Below are positions 50,586-63,329 of a DNA stretch of 64,000 nucleotides, in pieces. Positions within the stretch are counted from its first letter, which is position 1; each line of letters starts with the position of its first letter. The notes under the pieces were generated by a model. That model was given only the letters and a program-made list of their open reading frames with translations, was not told the origin of the DNA and did no database searches. A program made the translations under genes and the position numbers. The stretch is from Physcomitrium patens (lineage: Eukaryota; Streptophyta; Bryopsida; Funariales; Funariaceae): assembly GCF_000002425.4 (NCBI RefSeq), contig NC_037253.1:17004407-17068406 (forward strand), written 5' to 3'.

Positions 50586-50590
50586 CATAT
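50586..50590. repeat. Target-site duplication of element A, right copy
   Basis: CATAT directly right of the 5' LTR of A, matching 45,915-45,919. Confidence 0.75.
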
Positions 50591-52742
50591 GTGTTCTACT
50601 ACCAAATCTTCTTTTACTTGAAATAATAATTTTGTCCTTGATAAGGTTAAAATAACTTCTCCTAACCTTATCAAAATCTTCTCACAATCATCAATATGAT
50701 CCACCACAAACTTCTTACATCTCTTTGAATCCAATGTCTCATCTTTTCTTTCTTCTTTACATTATTTAATTAGCTTATCATTTAGGAAAGATATTTTTAT
50801 ATTTAGAATAAATTTTCTTAATATCTTATTCATTCCATTCATCATATGTGCTACAAAATTTATAACCCTTTGTAATAAGGTATACATTTTGCCCAATCTT
50901 AATAGTATCTTCATAGTTATTAAATCTCTACTATGCATTTTCAATTGAAATTGATCATATCTCAAATAAAGATCTCTCATAGAATAAAATTTTCTCTCAA
51001 TTCAACCACAGATGCCATTACAAATTCATCCACAATTGGACTTGAATCCATATTATGTCATTTATTGGTTGCATATCTTGAATAATCTTCAATATTCTAT
51101 TCTTATTACATACTAAAAACCATCAATTAAAATATGATGTAATAAACTATTCTATAATTTCTATTATAATATTTTCATTGAGTAATTTGACTAGAATTGC
51201 CCTCAAATTCTATGGTTCATGTGGAATTGTGAAAACAACCATAGGTACTACAATACTTAGATCAATGCACCCTATTTCATGTGATTCAAATAAAAATATC
51301 TTATCATATCATAAAAGCATATCTTTGAAACATTTCCCTTTATTTCTTATCAAAAATTCTTCACATCCAACTTTTAAATCATCTAATGTTAATTCATCTT
51401 TGAATTCATGACCTATTTTTTTGGGATTCCTTGAATTATGTTGCATAAAAGCCTTCTCAATCTATTATTTAAAATCCAATGGTAGTAGAAATACCACTAT
51501 TTTAATCTTTTTTGAAACAATTTTATATTTTGCATTCATTATCATTTCATACTTATTCATATATTCTTTCATTACATCATAAAATTGCTTAGAATGGATG
51601 TTTATTATCTTATCACCACCTTCAAAATCCAAATCTAATAACATTTAAAAATTATCTATAGTATCATTAAAGCAAGATTCTTCAAATATTCCTAATATGT
51701 ATTCATCTTCATCAATTATTCTATATTTCTTCAACTCATATTTTATATTTTTTACATTTTTTTTTCTATCTTTTTCAAATTATTTATATTTTTTAATAAA
51801 ATATATCCATTCCATAATAATCCTATAATGGCCTCATTTCTTTTACTAGATAGAAAGCCATCACCCTTTGCACTATTGCAAGTCCACTTTATAATGGCCT
51901 TTAGTCAAAAAATCCTTTGAGTCATTAAGATCTTTAAATTCTTTGTGTATCCTTGATAAAGGATGCTCTCTCAAACTATCTCAATTTCTTTTGTAATTTG
52001 CACAAACGGTTAAAAATTACATGACCTTCTTTCAAGCTTAACTTCTTACATAGGCCAAACCATCATCTAAAACTTTTGTTTCCATTCACGTGGCAATAAT
52101 ATAACGGTTGTCCTAATATAACAGGATATGTAGACATATCTTGTGCTAAGAAATTTTATTCATAAATAACATCTCCTATTGTCACTTTGATATTAGGACA
52201 AGGTCCATACAAATCCTTCTTTGAATTTTTTATTTTTCTTATAATCTTTCTATGTTCAATATCAATAAGTCATTTTTTTTCTTTTATGTAATTCTTTTGA
52301 AATTAAATTAATTTCAAAACCATGATCAATTAATGCCACAATTGGTTCTTCTAAATCTTCTAATTTTACCAAACTTTCTATAGTAGTCATAGTTCAATGA
52401 CTTCAAGAATAATGAATAAAAGCTTGAATCACATCATCTTTTTTTTATAAATCTTACTAGCAAGATGTCTCCAAAAAATTGCATTTCATCTTCTTCATCT
52501 TTATTTCTTTCCATTGCTCTTGTTTATTGTACATTTAATGTCATAATATCTTTAATAGATAGTCATTTTTTCTTTATTATATCAATAATAACTTCATAAA
52601 ATTCACGCTTTGCAATTCCTAGAATTTTACCAATTATGAATTCAATCTTTTTATTTATAATCTAATCCTCTAATACTTTCTTCAAATCAATAGCAACTTC
52701 AATATTGGATTGTAATTTATAAGTAAGAGCCTTTGCTTTTTC

Positions 52743-52790
<48 letters not shown>

Positions 52791-54394
52791 TTGTAGAAAT
52801 ATTCTCTATTCTCTCATAATGTATAGGATTCTTTTCTTATTGTGTTTTTTCTCCCCTTATAGTTTTTTTTGATAGTCCTTCTTTATTTTCATCTCTTCTT
52901 TGTTTTTCTTCTATTAATCTTCATGTTGACTCCTTGCAATATAAGCATGTACCTATAATCCATCTACTGGATCATCCAACCTAGTAATTTGCTAAATATT
53001 ATTGCCAACATGTTTTAAATAATCTCTAATAATTTTTTTCCTTTTCAGCATAATTCATTTCATTTAATCCCAAAGAACTAGATTCTTCAAAAAATTCAAG
53101 ATTTATGCTTAAATGTTTGCTTAGATTTGCTTAGATTTGCTTCCATCCAATATGTTGATGCTTCATTCTTTGAGATTTTAAATGCTTTCTTTGTAAGCAC
53201 CTTTATCCTCTTTTTATCAAAGTTTGTCTCTAATTTTTTTCCACTCTCTTTTAAGTATATCATACCATCTTTAAAAAAAAAAAAAAAAAAACTCCTTTAC
53301 GTAATGCCTTTATAAAAACTTTACATTTTCTTCTTAAATGATCTAAGCTATTACATCACATGAACCTATGTACTACAACTTCCATTGGTCTTGATTTTTA
53401 TTTTATTGATATTTTTTATGATTGACTCATCTCTTCAAGTTTTGTAAATTTTATTTGTAAATCTCTCATCCATGGTATGATTTCATCAATGTCCATTTTT
53501 TTCTTTTTTTGATGTAACCATTGAAGATTGAATCATAGACAAAGAATAATTAATAGGCATTTTTACTTTAGATGTTTGCAATGGTTTTTAAACACTTACT
53601 TTTTCTTTTATCCTTTTTATCTTTATAAGCAATCCTATTGCCTCTTCTACTTCCTTCTAATTTGTTATCAATCTTTCTTCTTCTTCTTTATCTTGAAGAA
53701 AAATTTGCAACTTCCCTTATAACTCTTCATCAGTCACTTGAAGAAATAATTCCACTTTGCTTAAATCTAATAATTATCTTTTTTTCTTTGATAAATAAGA
53801 ATATTATCTTTCAAACTCTCTAAATAATTTTGTTTCTTAAAGATCTTTTTCAATCTACTCAAAAAACTTCTATGTAATACAATTACTATTTTCCAAAAAA
53901 AATTCATTCTTTAATGCTTGAAAAAAAAATTCCATAAACCTCCAAAATGTCCTATGATGGACTTTACTTGATTTCTTATCTCTGATGCAAAGACTAATTC
54001 AAATAATTAAACCATCTCGTTTTCAAAAACATGCATCAATCCCATTTTTTTTACATAATACATTAAATATTTTATAATATTCTTCTCTTCAAATTGATCA
54101 ATCTTAACCACAACTACTTGTAATACTTTGTTTTCTATAGCCTCTTTGCATTCTTTAACTTGTTGTTGCATGAATAGGAAAAAAGCCTCAAACATACTTA
54201 TAGAATTGAGATCAAAATATTTACTTTGTCTTCCACTTGAAGTACCAAATAAAGTACCATCTAAAACCTTTCTTTCCATTTCCTTCTCTTTCTTCTTCAT
54301 AATTCAAATAAATCAAAAAAAATAATCAAAAGAAATAAAAAAAAAATCTAAATACCTTTCACCTCAAGCTTTTCATTTGAGATTCACCAAATTA
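50591..54394 (-). mobile_element. Element B, 5' half: gag, protease, linker and RT
   Basis: In element order: gag from about 54,300 (MKKKEKEMERKVLDGTLFG, later KIDQFEEKNIIKYLMYYV) to about 52,850; protease at about 52,380-52,310 (PIVALIDHGFEINLISKEL); linker 51,990-51,180 with DGFLSS and IVVPMVVFTIPHEP; RT at 50,980-50,762 (LYLRYDQFQLKMHSRDL, FVAHMMNGMNKILRKF). The reading continues to VVEHICN at about 50,600, where element A interrupts it, and resumes at 45,914. Stops and frameshifts are common. This is the same family as the plus-strand element at 2-8.6 kb and the fragment at 63.3 kb. Confidence 0.8.
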
Positions 54395-55086
54395 TGTCAT
54401 ATTATATGCATTCTTGCTTAAGAATACACTCAGTACTTTGTTGTGGAAGATAAGCAAAAAGCAACAACAATCCTACTAAACATAATAGTCTTAAATAAAC
54501 TTTAAGTAATCCTTAAGGTTTACTTTAAGGTTTCAATTTAATTCTAATCAATTTTTAATCAATTGAAAATTTATTTAAAAGATATTATAAAATAAATACA
54601 AAGAAGTCTTATTATAACCTTAAAAAAAATAACAAAAGAATCTTAAAGAAATAAAAAAATAAACCTTTAAAGAATTAATAATAAATTTTAAAAAATGTGA
54701 AAAATAAAAACTTTAAAGAAATAACAAAGAACATTACAAAAGTACTAAAAAAATTCTAAATAAATCCTAAATAAATCCTAAATAAATCCTAAAAAATCCT
54801 AATTTAATCTTAATTAAAACCTTAATAAATATTAATCAAACCTTAAATCAAATCTTAATTGAAACCCTAAATGAATCTTAATAAAGCTTAACCAATTCCT
54901 ATGTCAAGTCCTCATTGAAATCCTAATTAAAATCCTAATGAAACTCTAATGAACCATAACCAAATTTTAAATCAAATCCAAATTAAAATCCTAATTGAAA
55001 TCCTAATGAACCTTAATCAAATCATAGATCAAATACTAATTGAAATCCTAATTAAATCTTAATAAAACTTAATCAAATCCTAGTAA
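54395..55086 (-). mobile_element. Truncated 5' LTR of element B
   Basis: Starts TGTCATATTATATGCATTC at 54,395 and matches the LTR at 42,050 on, including the AATCCTAA-type array (about 54,480-55,080). Only about 0.69 kb of the expected 1.6 kb is present: at 55,086-55,088 it changes directly into the duplicated nucleotidase 3' end. The LTR was therefore cut by, or used as a breakpoint of, the segmental duplication. Confidence 0.7.
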
Positions 55087-55087
55087 T

Positions 55088-55440
55088 TGCCATCACATGG
55101 TACATATCACCAGTGTACTAATTGAAGTTCCTTTGCTTGATTCTTCTAAAGTAAAACATTTTCCATCAAACTCCAATGTTGCACTTTCTTCATAGTTTCA
55201 TAAGACACGGAGGCAGCTGATGAAGACAAGCTATCAAAATTCTCAAACATTGATATCTTTTCCTACCATATCTGTCTATCATCCTCATGTAGCTAGATAG
55301 TTGAGCTTCTCTTATCCTTCTACTTGTCAAGGTCTGCTCAATTTTCATCCATAAATTAATGTTTGAAGAAACACACCAATTCAAATAATCTTTTTTAATA
55401 CAAAATGCTAGTTTTGATCATTTCAATGTATTTATTTTTA
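55088..55440 (+). pseudogene. 3'-end fragment of the 5'-nucleotidase gene
   Basis: Decayed copy of 31,310-31,665: end of exon 15, intron 15, exon 16 and part of intron 16. Exon 16 lies at about 55,188-55,245 and reads FHKTRRQLMKTSYQNS instead of FHKTWGQLMKTGYQNS. Exon 17 and the stop codon are missing; the sequence jumps to the counterpart of about 32,097. Many changes are C-to-T or G-to-A. It cannot encode a product. Confidence 0.8.
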
Positions 55441-55889
55441 ATGAGTTGACCTTATGAAATGTGGATGGTGCTGCCATCAGGGTTATTTAAATACATCTTA
55501 ATGTGGGGCATTACCTCTTCTACATGTGTTTCTTTCCCTCTGAAATTATCGTATATTGCAATTGATTACTTATTGAGATCAACGCTTTGTCATTGGGCAT
55601 TTTCAGGGTTGGAGTTGTAGGAGAACCAGAAATAACCAAAGCCCAAGAACCAAGAGACTGCAATCAAAAATCACATCAAATTTTAGAACTTCAAAAGAAA
55701 CCAACATGTTGCCATCAACGCCAATTGGTATTAGGTTTGCACATTTAAAACCTTGATAGTATGGTTAGTTGACCTTTGTGATTGTTTAATTTAACAAATG
55801 TATGGAAGTATATTAGGCCAAGAGTACATTAGATGGATTACAGGGTGGGATTGTTTATTAGTACAAAATGTTTGATGTGTCAAATTTAA

Positions 55890-55925
<36 letters not shown>

Positions 55926-56885
55926 TCTGTTATCTTTCTGGAGCTAATGTATTGTACGACTCATTGTGTGATACTAGTGTTTTTTTTGTATCTGATTCAA
56001 TTTTTGAAGTTGACTTATCTTCTAATCATTGGTTCTTAGTTTATCTTTAAAGTTTATGGAGAGGACACTGTAATTTTTTTTTAAATACTCATTTCGTTAA
56101 TTATTTTGATACTAAATAATAGATAGCAATTTCTTATGTAAATAAAGTTAGTTTGATTGAATGATTTATTTTTATACTTCTATTCTACTACAGACAGCAC
56201 AAAATCTAATTCAAAAATGTGATTGTAATGCTCATTTTTGTAGCATTGCATAAAAATGCTCTTTATCAACAAAAGTGATTAGCAGGGAATAATTGTTAAA
56301 TTTTTTCTAACAAGCTGACACATAACTAAGGAGAAACTAAGATTCTAACAAAAATGATAATAATCCTAAAATTAATGACACGTGACTTCCACAGTCAGAA
56401 GCATCATGGCCCTGCTAAAATTTCCTCAACTCCAGGCCTACGATCCAAAGTTTGCACATAGGGTTAGGTACTCATTGTGCCATTGGTATCCAAATCCAGT
56501 GCATAAACCAATAGGGTGTTGTACACTGCAGAATCGTTAATCCAATTCAATCATAGACTCAAGATTTGCATCAAATCAAGAGCTTAAGTAATACAATACA
56601 GTTCCAATGACCCTGATTACTTCAATTTGGACGATGTCAGTCATGCTGTATTCTATGCAAAGTAATTAATGGTATCATGACTTGTGCATAAAATTTCTTA
56701 TTACATCTACAATCCCTAAGCATGATCTGAGCTGCATTAAAAACCAAAACACCAAATCTGTTGCACGTACCTAACAAAATTTCTCCCATCCTTAACATCT
56801 TACAAGCATCAACCGATTCCAAGGTCGAAGAAATCCACACACTGTACTCTGCACAACGGACATTACAATCCAAAATGTGCACACT
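55441..56885. other. Duplicated intergenic flank with a unique insert
   Basis: 55,460-55,690 corresponds to 32,097-32,335 and 56,277-56,590 to 32,390-32,620, both visibly diverged. Between them, about 55,695-56,230 has no counterpart in the first copy; it includes a (TA)n tract (55,890-55,925) and a short open frame of no recognised family. From about 56,590 to the RLK2 stop the copies are identical. Confidence 0.6.
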
Positions 56886-59800
56886 CTACCTGGCCCAGGG
56901 GAGGAATTGGGTTCCGTGGATTTCGGCAGAGGATGAGAAGTTACCATAACTACTGTCGTTACTCGCAGAACCTTCCAAAGCTATGGCACCCGTCAGCTCC
57001 AGCACCACTTCGTTGATCGTTGGCCTATGTTTGCTTCTGGGCTCCACGCTTTGCAACGCAATCTCAGCAACTTTCCAAAGCGCATCGACATTCGGATGAG
57101 ACGCTCTCACCGCAGGATCCAGTATAGCCTCGATATTCCCTTGCGCCAGACTCGCCCGAACCTGAACATAACAACATGCCTCAGAATTGCCCCAGTGCAT
57201 TGTTTCTGCCCCAGAAAGGTCACACTCCGCTTGCATATGCTACAAACGATGCTGCTCATTGCTGCGTCAACTTTGGTGCTCGCGAATAAAATTACCCAGT
57301 CACAGATGTTCCATTCCGTCGGCTTCGACCGGTCGACGGGCAGACGTCCTGTGATCAATTCCAGAAGTACCACTCCGAAGCTAAAGACGTCGCTCTTGGC
57401 AGAGAGCACATTTGTGGAGAAGTACCTGGACAGTTGCATTGCATGAATTCAGTCCTTCATACTCAAGCCTTCCTCAACAGACTGCTACATCCAACTTCTG
57501 GTGCGTCGCCCTCCACTCATTGTCGAATCACAACGGCATCTACGGAGTGAAACAAGAACTGAAACCTGAAAAGTACGATTGCAGATGTATGGCTTACTCT
57601 GGATCCAGGTACCCAGCTGTGCCCTTGACAAACGTGACGACCTTTGTTATGTCCTCATCACCAACGAGCCTTGACAGCCCAAAGTCTGTCAGTCTCCCTT
57701 CGTATTTGGTGGTGATGAGGATGTTGCTGCTCTTCACATCACGGTGTATCAAACTCGGACTGCACCCTTTGTGTAGGTACTCCAACCCTGCAATCATTCC
57801 ACGAGGACCAGAGAATTATGCGCAAGCTGTGCACTCCACTTTGGTGCAGCATATCACATCAAAGGAAATTGCTTCAAGTGCATTCCGGCACAATACCTGA
57901 TGCTGCATGGAGGGCAATGTTAAGTCGGGTCTTCCAGTCCAGCACATCCGGTCCAGAATTGGCAGAGCCCTCTGTTGTCAATCGAGACCTATGAGCCGTT
58001 AGCGTTCAAAATGTTCACGAACGTCGAGGTACGTGAAAGCAAGTGGAGTAGGTCAAAGCTTATGGGAGGAATCGGAAAACGTCGCTGGTCATGGCCTATC
58101 CTGAACCAGTCGAGACAGGATGTTCAAAGCTCACCAGATGTGACTGTACCACTGAGATGGTCTCGCAGGGAGCCCCTGTGGATATACTCGTAGATCAACA
58201 TCATCTGCATCCCTGGTACTCTGCAATATCCTACAAGATTTACAAGATGCTTGTGGTGGACTCTGGACAGAATGTCGACTTCGTTGAGGAACTCTGTCTC
58301 CCCTTGGCGAGATTCTTTATCGAGGACCTTCACTGCAACTTCTCTGCCATCCGTCAACCTGCCGTAGTACACGGGGCCGAAGCCTCCTCTCCCGATCACC
58401 TTCTTGTAGTTGGCCGTTGCAGCAACGATCTCGTCGGGAGAGAATTTTCGGGCACCTGTGGTCATAGATTGTAAGTGCCTGCTTCCATCTTCCAGCTATA
58501 TTGCTGCGTGAGAGTAAATGAGTCGTTGACCAACAGCTGCACGCGGTACAATTCATCGCTGCTTTAGGGTGTAGGGTGTGAGATAAAGCTAACAACTGAC
58601 CTCCATGAATGTTTGAAGTTAGGTTGATGTTGATCTCCTTGCTTACAATGTTTGGATTCGAATTTCCAACTATTAGGGTGTCCATATCTTTTGCAGGACG
58701 ACGATTTCGACGGCAAACTAAGTAGTACACAAGAGCAACCACGATCGCCACAAATGCCACTCCTCCTGCCACTCCACCTACAATGGCTGCAGTATTGGTT
58801 GAAGGCGATGCTGGCAGTGTCGCATTCAAGAGCGGATTTCCGTAGTAGCTAACAAAGAGTTGCACAAACGCGCTTGAGTTAGGAAGTATGTACGTTGCTG
58901 TTGTGACGTCACACAGCTATGGGCCTGTAAGTTGCTAGATGATGTTGGAACAAGGGACAGTATCTTACGTGAAATTCCAATTCTTGCTCGAGAACGCTGA
59001 GGGGATTTTGCCACTGAAGTTGTTGTTCTGCACAATCCTGCAACTCGGAAAGGGACATGACCACAATGATGACAAAAGCTCTGTGATAATCAGCGGGGTT
59101 TGTGGTAAATGTTGATTACACTATGGTTTGGTAAGAGTGGGTCAAGAGTGCTCACAACTCGCGAAGCTTTGGTAGAAAAGCAAGCCACTCTGGAAGCGGT
59201 CCACTCAGTGCGTTGTCTTGTAAATGTCTGGACATAGACACAAACGCGTAGGTTAGTGCCAATTTGCTGCGGAATGTGAATTGGATTCGTATTTTGGAAC
59301 CACCAAATAGTTAGGAACTCACAATGTTTTCAAGTTCGTCAAGGCACTCAAGTCAGGTAGTTGCCCCGTCAGAGAGTTGCCATCCAACTTCCTGCACATG
59401 GAAAGGACGTCCCAACCTCAGCCATATGGAATGGCGCGGGAAATTGATCGGCATGGAAGGGTGTTCAACTGGCTACAGGAGGGGGCTCAGGACGTTTGTA
59501 CACTTACAAGGTGGTGAGGTCTAGAAGGTCGTTGAAGCTGGGTGAGATGGCTCCAGTTAAGTTTTCTGCTGATAGTACTCTGGGAAGGTTGATTCAGAAT
59601 TGGAACCAGGTCAGAATTGAAATGGCTACTTTCCAGCATGATTGGATCAACCTGCAGAGTAAAGTGCAAACGTGAGGAAACGATAAACGCAAACATCTTA
59701 CACTGTAAGAACGGCTGGATTTTCCGTTTTGTCCACTGAACTACAATTGATCCAATGGTGAGGTTTTGGGAGACAAGGGTCGCCTCGCCAACTTGTCAAA

Positions 59801-61319
59801 TTCATGTCCACCTTGATGCTCTCGATTGCAGCCCAGTCCCGATCGTTTGTAGGTGCAACCAGTGGGTCGCAAATTTTGTAGATCTCCATGGCGGTCAGTA
59901 TGGGACCTTTCATCGATGTTCGGAACGGATCGGGATAGAAGAAATTTTTCGACCCAGGTCCAATATTGGCGCTATCGTTATAAACACCATATAGCTTTAA
60001 TGTTTCTCTTGTTCGATTTACCACATTCACCAGGAAAGGCTCAGTTTCTCCAGGTCCAACTAGGTAGAAGCTTCGATCCGTTTTGTTGGTTGTCAAGTCG
60101 AGCTCTACAAAGTAATATTGTATATATGCTTTGAAAGATACGCTTGAGTCCAAGTCAATTGTGAGGTTCCCGTTGGTTGTCATCCCACTACGCAAAACGT
60201 CTTGAGGGGTTTCACTCAGATAAATTGGAACCGAAGATGTGCCAATTCTCGTGTCACTTTTTGCTTGAATACCAACTGGCGTAGAAGTACATGAAATAAT
60301 ACTGGCATACCTCATCGGATAAGAATTTGTGTAGGATCCATTGGCGGATGGATACCAGTACCGATCGTAAGGATCGCCAAGGTGCCTGGAATGCGGTCGT
60401 CACGAAAAGCGTATTCATAAGTTAGAAACATTGACTCAAGGAGAGGCAGACGTTTTCACCAGTGGCAAACCCAAAGCGTCATATTGAAACTTACTTTATG
60501 ATATTTTTGTTAATTTGTGAGCCGCCAAGATAGAAACGGGTCTGGGTGGTCACTATCTGGTTAGTATCCAACCAACCAGTTATAAACTCAGATACCATCG
60601 ATTTCTCAATAGCACGGAGTGCAATATTAGAGATGAAGGGGGTACTACCACTTGGATCCTGCACAAGGCAAAGCGATGTTTCGTTCCTAGCCGCAGTCTG
60701 AAATGTCACCTCATGTATGAACCTATCAGACACATCTAGAATTGAGACAGTCTCGAAAATTGTGGAATCCAAGCCTAATTGAAAGCTAGGTGGGGACATG
60801 GATTTGTCGTAGCCTCCATGATAGAATCCAAGTCTCATAATATAAATACTTCTGGGTTTTACTGGAAGTGTGAAGCAATTCTTGGTACGGGATTCTCCTT
60901 TGAAGTAGCGAAGAGCCTTTTCCTCTGGCCAGTCGGTGTTGGGTAGATTGCGCGCGATTTTTCCAGTTGATACGAAAGCATCATCTGGATGCCATGTTAT
61001 GCCATGCTTATCTGTGTACTCTTTTGAGGCGCCACAGTCGAGGTGCAGGAAGTCTGAGCCAATTTGAAACAACTCACAGCGTTGGTGCCTCCGAGGACTT
61101 CACGGCGGATGGAAGAAGTCTAATAGACTCGTAAGGACAGACCAACATCCTATGTGTGATATTGGATCGGGGAGCCGGAAAGGAATGGACACAACAATAA
61201 AAACCTCTCGAAAACTAAAGCATCACAAACTTACCAGTTTTAGGATCTACCACACTCCACGCACCAGGAACACTGACCATGCAGAATAGCAGTGCCAACA
61301 CTCCCCATAGCGAGTCCAT
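56886..61319 (-). CDS. RLK2: malectin-like/LRR receptor protein kinase, 13 exons, 960 aa
   Basis: Paralogue of RLK1 at a constant offset of +23,966 bp, with every splice site kept: 61319-61235, 61053-60495, 60385-59702, 59579-59508, 59391-59323, 59227-59156, 59037-58969, 58848-58601, 58488-58135, 57971-57897, 57787-57598, 57425-57296, 57161-56886. Domain order and the GxGxFG, K, HRD, DFG and DPE motifs are as in RLK1, so it should be an active membrane kinase. Exon 2 differs by two residues (T to R, D to G); kinase, transmembrane and LRR parts are identical as far as I can read. Exon 3 residues 216-363 (second half of the malectin-like domain) differ at about 38 positions without length change. 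The two receptors probably differ in ligand or partner recognition while sharing signalling output. Confidence 0.92.
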
Positions 61320-62200
61320 CAAGATGAACGCACTAGTTGGTGTGACCCAAAATCTCCTCCGACACTTCACACGCTTAGAACAGCGTCCCTGTGCTCACTT
61401 CTGGAACCCGACTTGTAGTCACCCCTTCTCACTCTGCACCTGCCTCCCTGCTGCAGCAATTGAGTTGGGGTGGACACATTGTGCGTGATGAAGTTGGGAC
61501 ATTGTCGGCAAGAGACTGGTGGTTTACCGACCGGGCAAAACGTATACCGATTTCTTGGTCAGTTTGTTTATTGTCAAGATACTTCGGAGAATCAAGGATT
61601 GAAATACTCACCCCACATTTTTGTTGGGTAGCTAATTTTAGTAGTGGAAAATGAACATTATGAGCCCTTCATTTAGTCCTTTAATGGTGAACTACACAGG
61701 CGAGAAAGTCTAACGTAAAAAGTTAAAACTGGTGTCAACAGGATATTGATTCAATCGACGTGTATAAATAACTCTATTTAACTTTTGTATCTACCTGTTA
61801 TGTGATCAATCAATTTGTATAAGTATAAATTGTGAGCAGGTGGAAATTTAATTATTTCTTATTACACCAATATCTGTAATTAGTGTTAACCACTCTATTT
61901 GCAACATGTAGAAACAAATTTATTAATGTATTGAGTTACTTTCTTAACTTCTTTGTTTCATGTTAATCCAATTGTTGAATCTTTTTGTGGTTGCATTTTG
62001 CATAACAATATCTAAACTAATATCCAAATAGTGATATACAATAAATATGGATATTGATGTAGATTGCATAATTTTAATAAGGTGATTACAAGAATTATAC
62101 AATAAAGTAGAGTAAGGCAATCTTATCTTTGATCATGTAACTAGCTTGATGACGTTCATCTTCTTTTAGCTTTTACTTTTATGATTCTTCTTCTAAAGAC
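61320..62200. other. RLK2 upstream region, then AT-rich spacer
   Basis: 61,320-61,531 equals the region upstream of RLK1; identity ends at 61,531 (37,565 in copy 1). A short CpG-bearing stretch continues to about 61,600 without a match in copy 1, then the DNA becomes AT-rich. No gene. Confidence 0.5.
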
Positions 62201-63329
62201 TAAATACTTAAAATACTAAATATAGAAATAGTAATTGAATCTTAATCAAATTCTAATCAAATCCTAGATCGAACCTTAATCAAATCCTAATCAAATCTTA
62301 ATTAAATTCTAACCTAATCTTAGACCAAATCCTAATCAAATCCTAACCAAATTCTTAATAAGCCTTACACTAGTTTGAATTTCAAATAACTGATGATTGA
62401 ATTGTTGATTTCAACTTAAAATTTGCATAATTTTCAATAACTAATCTGGCAATAAGCACAAAAGTTTTGAAGAAAATCAAACATATCAAATAAAAGTTAA
62501 TCCCAAAATTCTACTTGAATGTTGGCTTGCCTCTTCTAACCTTGATTTTGATATTCTATTAAAGTCAAGTTCACTATTTGTGCATAGAATTTTATTTCAA
62601 TTTAAATAGTAGATTGACAAATATCATAGAAATCCTCATTGATCCTCTATATTACAATTCCTAAGAGCTTAATATGTTTGAGCTTCAATAAAATTTAAAT
62701 AAACCATAAGATCAAGCTCAAACTTGCAATACAAACTACACACAGTAATACTTACAATCACAAAATTTCATCTATAGATCATCTACAAAACTCACATAAT
62801 TGTCCAAAGTACAATTCTTTGAATTTTTCAAAATCAAAATTAACTTAGAAACAACCCTAATTTTGCAAAGCCTTTACAAAGTTGTTACAAACTCAAATCA
62901 TTGAAATCTAATGCTCAAAAAACCTCTCTTAAGTCTCTTATCAAAGTCTACTCGCCGATTGACCAAAGAACTCCAAAGTTGCTGTAGGTCTATGGTTTTG
63001 TGCCCCATGGTCTAATTTCAACTTTGGTTCACAACTAGTCCTCTTTGGATATCAATTCTTAGTATTTTGAAGGAATTTTGCTAAAATCTACTTTTAATCT
63101 TTTCTTAAATATACTTATATCAAATAATTATTTTATTTGCTTTGATTTGGCTCATTTATGGTAATACAAAGTAAATAAAAGTCTCTTATATAAAAAATCA
63201 ACATTAAGACTAAAGTTTTTATTACCTTCTTATTATTTATCATTATTTTTCTACTATATCTTTCTACTAGGCTCATCTATAATAAAATAATTTCTTTCTT
63301 CTTCCACCTAATGGTTGTATTACTACACA
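62200..63329 (-). mobile_element. 3' LTR of another B-family gypsy element
   Basis: Carries the AATCCTAA-type array (62,220-62,370) and the stretch at 62,960-63,060 that aligns with 43,325-43,400. In element orientation the LTR begins TGTGTAGTAATAC at 63,329, right after a polypurine tract (complement AGAGGAGATAGATGT). The distal end is not recognisable before 62,200, so it is probably truncated. Confidence 0.65.

Larger units (their letters stand above)
55088..61531. repeat. Segmental duplication, copy 2 (nucleotidase fragment plus RLK2)
   Basis: Partner of 31,310-37,565. The left edge abuts a truncated B LTR, and the right edge falls at 61,531, where the two copies stop matching within a few bases. 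B-family LTR sequence lies on both sides (to 55,086, and from 62,200). Confidence 0.9.
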
